Both the position numbers and the translations under genes were made by a program. From Plantago elongata (Eukaryota; Streptophyta; Magnoliopsida; Lamiales; Plantaginaceae): a stretch of 29,241 nucleotides of DNA. The stretch is from assembly GCA_036897095.1 (NCBI GenBank), contig JAYMSP010001740.1, positions 1 through 29,241 of the forward strand, given 5' to 3'. Below the pieces are notes generated by a model that worked only from the letters and a program-made list of their open reading frames with translations, ran no database searches and was not told where the DNA came from. Below, piece by piece: positions 23,316 to 29,241 of the stretch; the first letter of the stretch is position 1, and every line of letters starts with the position of its first letter.

Positions 23316-24006
23316 CTATAACAGGATAAGTTAATGGGAGCAGATAATTAGCAAAATGCAGTTTGGTTTAGTTAACGTTTTGGTGAGTTGTGAAAGAGCT
23401 ATACGGAAAGAAGAGTATTTATTGACTCTCTTAGTTGTGATTAAAGTGAAGTATACTACTACTATTGAAGCTTGATAAAGACCCTAATCGGTTGTCCGTA
23501 TTACGTGTTAGCTAGTTTATTTATTCAATGCTATTTTAATGCTTTTTACAGAAAAACGTGAGCTTTAAAAAAGGATGATCTTCTGAAGATTCTATATGCA
23601 CATGGCCATATTAGTATAATTGGGGAGCCCTTCGGTGGGGCTTAATACATCAAATCAGAGCAGATTTGCTCCACGAATATCTCCTAATATGACATTTTGT
23701 ACAACTATTTATTGAAAGGTTTTTTCTACAGAAAAGTTGACTCGATTGGATTAGAATTAAATTATTAAATGAACTGCATTTCGTTTTCTCACTTTAATAT
23801 GACGATTTTAATTTATCACTAAGCTGGAGAGTAGAATCGGACTATGCTTGTCTAGCTAGACATCTAATTAATATTTACCATTTTTAAATATGAAACATTA
23901 AATAATGTACCTTACTTATTTCAATTGATTCCATTTCCATAATTACATCTTTATTTAATTGATGCAACAGAACACCTAAATAAATGATTATATATGTTAG
24001 GTGTAT

Positions 24007-24118
24007 AAATCACCAATAATGCAATTCACTTTAATCCCATAGGAGTAACACTTTAGTACGAAAAATCACCAATAATGCAATTCACTTTAATCCCATATGA
24101 GTAACACTTTAGTACGAA
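24007..24118. repeat. 56-bp tandem duplication, two copies
   Basis: Two adjacent 56-bp copies, 24007-24062 and 24063-24118, are almost identical. Both contain AAATCACCAATAATGCAATT and GTAACACTTTAGTACGAAA; the one clear difference is ATAGGAG versus ATATGAG. The near identity implies a recent duplication. Confidence 0.93.
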
Positions 24119-24119
24119 A

Positions 24120-24200
24120 AATTCGGTTGGTAATTAGCTTCACCTCCAACTGATAAGTTAGGAGTTCGAGTTACCTTTGACGTTTATAAAAAAAACTTTA
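24120..24200 (+). mobile_element. SINE-like element with tRNA-type internal promoter (tentative)
   Basis: GGTTGGTAATTAG near 24124 resembles a pol III A box. GGAGTTCGAGTTACC, about 35 bp downstream near 24161, resembles a B box, and a short A-run follows at about 24189. The order and spacing suit a plant tRNA-derived SINE head. The body, full tail and target duplication were not identified. Confidence 0.35.
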
Positions 24201-24989
24201 GTTTAATACGGGATTTATTGACGGTTTGGCACAAAACTTAAAATTAATTTTTTCAGTTTCGGTTGCATTTTTTCTTTTTTTCAGAAATCACACAAAAACT
24301 TAATTTGAATTGAAATAATTCATTTACAGTTCTATGTTAAACTGTCAGTTACACTTTGACTTAGATGAATTGTCTCGAACTATACAAGTAATTTAATTTT
24401 AAATTGTAAAATTGTCTAATCTAATTGGGTGCCCTGTTAAATTACTACTAGAACGGAAATTTAGTTGTAAAATTTTTATTATACAATTTGATTGAATATA
24501 TAATTTTTTTAGTTTAGAGTAATTAATTTATAGTTAAAGTAGGTGAGGATTTAAATTAAATAAAATTCAAACGGATGTCGTTGTAATTATAATATTATAT
24601 TTATAAAAAGGTATGGTATGAAAAATAATGAATTAAGTATAAAATATAATAGTATTGTAAAGATATTGTTGTATAAAACTCTTTAAATTATTATGTTTCT
24701 ATAATTGAATGAACGGAAATGATAATTGAAAAGTTAAGTTGGGGATGGTGTTTGATGAATGATTATTTTGTAGCACTATCGAAAAGCCCAAAGCCTTTTT
24801 GTTCCAGAGAACACTGTAGAGCTTACTTCTTCTAATCAACAAAAAATGGCAGAACAATTGACAGAGGAGAGTTCAAGGAAGCTTTCAGCCTCTTCCACAA
24901 CGAAGGTTGGAGATGGTACCTATGCTTAAGAATCTTTCTATTTTAGAGTATTTAGTGATAACAATATAGTCCCATCTCCTAAATTCGTG

Positions 24990-25740
24990 ATAGTATGCCA
25001 CGACTTATCAAGAAGAACGAACTTATCATCTCCACGAAGAAGTGCCGTCTCCATGAACAAAGGCCAAGGCCGCCTCCACGAAATGCCGGCATCACCAATT
25101 ATGTACCAATCGCATTAAATTTGTATTGAGTTCGGCGTCACGTTGTGTTCACCACAGACTCATACCTAGGGCCCGGCGTCCCGACGCCTTCACCACGACC
25201 CTTCGAACTTGTCACTATCATTTGGATTGAGTCCACGCGCCTCCAACATCCGACAACACGTGTCAACATCCTGCTAAGCCGACCAAGGTCCAGCGTGTCA
25301 GAGCCCGAGCTCCGGTGAGATTCGACTATAAATAGATGACATTTACTCCTCATTAAGGTATGTGACCACTAACCGAAAATCTACTCTCTAGACTTTGAGG
25401 GCCGGAACTACGCTCTCCCAACCCCAAACACGTAAGTCCGTAGCCCGATTTGTCTTAGGCAAACCGGTTCAAAAGGGTCTAACCCCTTTCCAGTGTTTCA
25501 GGTATCTAGTGACGGCTCCATCATCAAGAGAAGGATCCGACCAAGTCAAACTGAAGGAAGACCTACTCTAATCACTCCTGACGAAGTCCTTTTCCACTCT
25601 TCTCCGAGGGCCTACTCTACTCACTACAGACGAAGTCCTTTTCATCTGGACGAACCTTAGACGATTCAATGTGAACTAAGACGGATTAGATTCATCCTAA
25701 TCCACGAACCTTGCCTTAGACCGATTTATACCTTATCATT
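24990..25740. mobile_element. LTR-like, less AT-rich block inside the calmodulin pseudogene (tentative)
   Basis: Base composition is visibly richer in G and C than the flanks. On the plus strand a TATA-like CTATAAATAG (25326-25335) follows a GC-rich stretch containing GTGTCAGAGCCCGAGCTCC. A CTCTCTAGACTTTGAG segment and other CT-rich words come after it. This order is typical of plant retrotransposon LTR promoters. No gag or pol coding, primer-binding site, TG/CA ends or target duplication could be fixed, so a solo LTR or a LARD/TRIM piece is a guess. Confidence 0.35.
25562..25648. repeat. 49-bp direct duplication
   Basis: CCTACTCTAATCACTCCTGA (25562) and CCTACTCTACTCACTACAGA (25611) are each followed by CGAAGTCCTTTTC. 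Two partly diverged copies at a 49-bp spacing lie inside the LTR-like block. Confidence 0.8.
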
Positions 25741-26899
25741 TAGTACTTACTACTGGTCTCTATTCGAATTCGAGCTAGGTATGATTATCGGTTTTGTGCT
25801 ATATTCATGCTTGGACAATGTTCTTTGCAATTTTTTCACTCTGGTTGATTGATTCCATATCAATAATGTTCGTGATTGTTTCGACTTATTTAAGAAACTA
25901 TGTATAGTATCGGGCATAGCCAAAACAGAATTCACTATCGAATTCTCTGGTCCATTCAGTTCTTCGATTTTATCAGGCAGTAAGTTTTATACTAATGGAG
26001 GATCTCATGAATCGGATTATCGGATTCTATTTGGCGAGTATGTTTTATCAACTACTAACAAATTACCAATATAGGTTAGATATAATAGCACATGATTTAG
26101 CATTTTAGAAGGGGTGCACAGGATTGCCACCTCACATTAAGCGGAAACTCATGCTGTTGTAGACTTGTAGTCTTATAGATTTCACTCATTCGTCCGTATT
26201 TCCCATCCGGCATGCCTTGATAGAGAAATAAGAGATTATAGTGGAAAATTGTTTTCGTATTTATGGTTATTTGCCCACGTTGTTATAAATTTCTGTCCAC
26301 ACTGTTGATTCACTGCATGCATTACTATTTTGACATTTTGTGATGAATTGATAGTAGATCACCTTATTCACACAATTGGTGAAATGTTAGGGGTGCATAG
26401 TTGACAGAATTGAAATTTGAAATACTGGGGGTGGAGGTGGTATATATACTTAAGCAAACATTGTATGGGTTCGGCAAAAATTTGTGTATGTCTCTTGGGT
26501 ATATCAGAACTTCTATGCATAGAAAGTTGGACTGCTTTTCGATAATTGGAATCATACTTATTTAGAATAATCTATCTTCTCGTATTTCTGAAGGATACTG
26601 AATCAGAGAAGGAACTTAAACAAGTTTTCAAGGTCATTGATGTATATCAAAAGGCTTCATGTCTACGCCGAGGTAGAGTTTTTGGCATATTAATACTTTT
26701 GGTGTTTATGTACACTTATTGAAACCATTGATCTCTTTTCATTTCTAAAATCTGTGCTCCATCTGACAATTTTGGCAGTTCGTCATGTGATGGCAAACCT
26801 TGGTGAGAAGTTGGCCGACGATGAAGCGAAGGAGATGATTCGGGAAGCTGATGTGGGTAGTGATGGCTAACTGAACAATGAAGAGTGGTATAACAACAG

Positions 26900-27690
26900 T
26901 ATCTAATGAACACCCTTCCGGACAGTTCTAGTTGGCAGATTGTTTTCTGGCACGCGGTACTCAACTTAGGCTGGTACGCATAATTTCATAGATGTAAGAG
27001 TTCTTCTGTTTACGCAGTTCTTTTAAGTATGAATTCTCTGGCCATATGTCTCTTGCTCTCCGGCTCTCCCTTTTAAGCTTCTTTTACTTGGAAATTTATG
27101 CTGATAGATCTGATGGTGTTAGATCCTTTGGGGATGATAGCCAATTAACCATAACTGGTATTAGCTCAAAATTTAACAGACGCCCCTTCTTTTTTTCCTT
27201 TTCTGTCGTGGCGTAAGATGTGACAATCTGGTATATATCTTTTCTAAGCTAAGAATTAAGATGCTGATTTGACATACTAAATATAAATTAAAGAAATCAT
27301 TAGATTTTAGGTATGGACTAGATTCAGCAGAGTTATATACCAGTTTATGTGTTCAAACTTCTACAACATTTCTTCCTTGCATCTTCCAACTCGAACTTCT
27401 GCACAAATTGCAGCAATTCCCTTCTGTGTTACTCGTAAGCTTCGATCTGGATATTTTGATTACCAATTTTAAAATGTTTTTGCAATCATTCAACTGTTAA
27501 TTATTTCACTAATAGTTAAAAACTTGTCATTATTAAAATTTTGCCCAAATAAATTGTAAAAAGCCCCAGAGTTTTACTTTTTAGCATCATACCAGATACC
27601 TCCACCGGCTCCAATTTGACCACAATTTCTCATTTGTAGCTGTGTACAGCTCCAAGTTGGAATCACTAATGGGCTGTGCATAAGAATGGG
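26900..27690. other. Intergenic, nothing recognised
   Basis: Lies between the calmodulin relic and the coiled-coil fragment. The short frames on both strands show no family similarity. I looked on the minus strand for NB-ARC or LRR sequence downstream of the coiled-coil fragment and saw none. Confidence 0.5.
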
Positions 27691-28010
27691 TGATTTCAAA
27701 TTACAATCTGAATAGTCTCTAGTGTTTTTATATGTTCTATTGACTATTTTACATGCTTGTGTAATATACAAGTCGTCAACATCATCTATTCATCTGCCTC
27801 GTAGACGACATCTTCAATGCGAATCAGCAACTGTTTGAACACCATTTCTTTTCTGCGCTTATTTGTCAAGTCCTCCAGGTGAGCTTTCAGCATGTTCAGT
27901 TCCTTGCTCAGATTGTCCACCTGCTTCTCCGCTCCACGGATTAAACTTACATGGTGCCTCACAAGCTGTTCAAGGTTTTGGAGCAAGAATCCCACCGCTG
28001 CATCCGCCAT
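27690..28010 (-). pseudogene. Orphan Rx-type coiled-coil (N-terminal) fragment of a CC-NLR
   Basis: The frame from ATG 28010 begins MADAAVGFLLQNLEQLVRHH and continues through KQVDNLSKELNMLKAHLEDL to IEDVVYEADE, then TAG at 27788-27786. This matches the N-terminal four-helix Rx_N domain of RPP8/RPP13-like CC-NLRs, including the family's VYEAED core. The expected continuation is visible in another frame as DDVDDLYITQACK to roughly 27730, so a small indel at about 27786-27790 causes the stop. No P-loop or NB-ARC follows downstream. It belongs to a different NLR subclade from the R1-like relic. A 74-residue CC-only product is conceivable but decay is more likely. Confidence 0.8.
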
Positions 28011-28350
28011 TTCTTTTACCTTTTGCCTTTTTTCTTATTTTTTTTATTTCACACACTACTTGCTACTGTATTCTGCCTATTCCTATATACTCCATATTCC
28101 ATATATATTACTTTCTATAACCAACTATCTGTCATCCTCTCCTCTTTGTGAACGATCATAATATGTCTTAATTAATTCTAATTGCTGAATTAATATGGAT
28201 CCTGCCTCCATCCCAAGAAATTAAACCTGTCGTGTTTTCACGTAGGACAAATAGCTTCAATTTTAACTACGGATTAATTTAAAAAGAAATGACATAAAAT
28301 TTGATAAAATTTTAAAATGAAAGTTAGCCATGTGTCAAACTTTAAATATT
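28011..28350. other. Upstream flank of the coiled-coil fragment
   Basis: T-rich on the plus strand near 28020-28050, which is A-rich 5' leader-like sequence for the minus-strand fragment. No other feature was seen. Confidence 0.4.
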
Positions 28351-28357
28351 GCACCCC

Positions 28358-29212
28358 TAATTGCTTGCTACTTGTATATTGTCCATACTCAATTTAATCA
28401 TTTCTTGTGCTCGTGCAACATTCATTTATTGTTAAAAAAAATCATGTTTAACTGTAACATTGCATGTTTTATCTATCTATAAGCAATAGTTATGTTTAGT
28501 GATGACTGGAATGCAAGTGTAGGTCAACCATTCAGGTATAACAAATACACGATGTCTGAACTCAAACTTGGGGCATTGATGTTGTATTTTGTAGAACTTT
28601 TATAATGTTCAATTAATAAAATTAAAAGTATTTAATTACGGGAAATTAGGATCAGGGTCAGCAACTCTTGTACTTAAAATTATCACAGCTAATTGCCAAC
28701 TACTTGTATTTTATCCATACTCAGTACCATTATTCTAGACATTAAAGGGCCGATTGATATATAATTTGAATAGGTATTTAAATAGATTTTGGTGAAATTG
28801 TGTTTGGAATGAAATTGAAATGAAGGTATTTGAAGTGTATTTTAAGCCAAATCACTGTTCATCGGTTCGAATGGACCGATTACAATTGTATGACAATCAT
28901 CCCTGAGTTTATTTAATCAGCCCCTAAGTTTATTTAAGAAGCTGATGATCTACTGCTAACCACTCCTTATGTTGATCTAGTCTCTTGCAGTTTGTATAAT
29001 GTTAAGAATATAATTAAAAGTAATTGACTTACCGGAAAATTTGGGCAAGATCATCATCTCTAATATTAATTAATTGATTTCTTCCTTAATGACATGTGCA
29101 CTGCAAAGTTCTAACAACTTGTATTTTGTCAATATATACTCAATATTAATCACTAAGATTATTATAACCACTAACCACTCATGTTAATCTTGTTTCTTGC
29201 GTTTTAATGTTT
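28358..29212. repeat. Degenerate interspersed/tandem AT-rich repeats
   Basis: ACTTGTAT followed by TTGTCCATACTCA-like sequence recurs at about 28371, 28702 and 29117. TATAATGTT followed by ATTAAAAGTA and an ACGGGAAAT/ACCGGAAAA end recurs at about 28601 and 28995. TAACCACTC followed by ATGTT and TTGC recurs at about 28957 and 29172. Spacings of about 331, 415, 394 and 215 bp suggest old tandem or nested duplications with indels. Nothing coding was seen. Confidence 0.6.
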
Positions 29213-29241
29213 AAAATGGTTGACTACGCTTTATGTAACAA

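Larger units (their letters stand above)
23316..24845. other. Intergenic between murA and the calmodulin pseudogene
   Basis: The divergent upstream region of murA (minus) and of the calmodulin relic (plus). It is very AT-rich, with a 56-bp tandem duplication and a SINE-like block listed separately. I searched the minus strand for a transit-peptide exon of murA and found only very short ATG frames. Confidence 0.45.
24846..26890 (+). pseudogene. Calmodulin or calmodulin-like pseudogene, non-processed, middle exons lost
   Basis: Calmodulins are four-EF-hand calcium sensors. Exon 1 (24846 to about 24915) starts MAEQLTEE and then loses about 10 nt before TTCAAGGAAGCTTTC (FKEAFSLF), shifting frame. 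EF loop 1 is further broken, yet a donor remains at GATG-GT, the Gly-25 position where plant calmodulin genes carry their intron. A later exon (about 26591-26672) reads KDTESEKELKQVFKV, then loses frame inside EF loop 3 where DKD became DVY. The last exon (26779 to about 26890) reads [24 protein letters not shown], has GS in place of DG in EF loop 4, and then a TAA where Gln is expected. The GTAGAG donor after GCCGAG and the acceptor before RHVM keep an intron position I associate with CML8/10/11-type genes. The segment for EF hands 1-2 and the central linker is missing. Not functional as calmodulin. Confidence 0.88.

Noticed and set aside
22875..23329. Plus-strand frames of 109 and 84 codons
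   Set aside because: These are antisense shadows of murA exon 1, which is long and relatively GC-rich.
26716..26964. An 82-codon minus-strand frame
   Set aside because: It is antisense to the last calmodulin pseudogene exon.
1..29241. A CRISPR array, operon or biosynthetic gene cluster
   Set aside because: No regularly spaced repeats were seen. The genes are eukaryotic, separately structured and functionally unrelated.

Overview
The window is plant nuclear DNA. It is AT-rich, its genes are split by short GT-AG introns, and it carries decayed transposon pieces and NLR immune-receptor remnants. The R1/late-blight-type NLR points to an asterid eudicot, possibly Lamiales; this is inference. Exon coordinates below come from reading splice sites and phase by eye. 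In every interior junction used for the three intact genes the phases join without a break.

Layout: (1) about 1567-4790, minus strand: a seven-exon NAA40 (NatD) N-terminal acetyltransferase gene whose last few codons I could not place. (2) 4808-8600: gene-poor DNA with a decayed Ty1/copia gag relic on the minus strand near 6.6-7.3 kb. (3) 8786-16949, plus strand: a complete 20-exon dihydroxyacetone kinase-family gene of 601 residues, with duplicated sequence in introns 1 and 3 and a probable Stowaway-type MITE in intron 15. (4) 17481-19772, minus strand: a coiled-coil NLR broken by two frameshifts and one nonsense codon and cut short in its LRR, tail-to-tail with the kinase gene. (5) 20849-23315, minus strand: a six-exon gene for MurA (UDP-GlcNAc enolpyruvyl transferase), the first committed enzyme of peptidoglycan synthesis, 433 residues with all inspected active-site residues present. 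(6) 23.3-24.8 kb: intergenic DNA with a 56-bp tandem duplication and a SINE-like element. (7) 24846-26890, plus strand: a non-processed calmodulin pseudogene that keeps ancestral intron positions but has lost its middle, with an LTR-like block between its exons. (8) 27690-28010, minus strand: an orphan Rx-type coiled-coil fragment of a second NLR. (9) 28.3-29.24 kb: AT-rich degenerate repeats.

The genes are unrelated neighbours and not a cluster. NAA40 is expected to acetylate the N-termini of histones H4 and H2A. The kinase phosphorylates dihydroxyacetone or glyceraldehyde. MurA would feed plastid-associated peptidoglycan chemistry inherited from the cyanobacterial ancestor. The most notable item is the intact, intron-containing MurA gene; its plastid targeting is unresolved because no transit peptide is visible.
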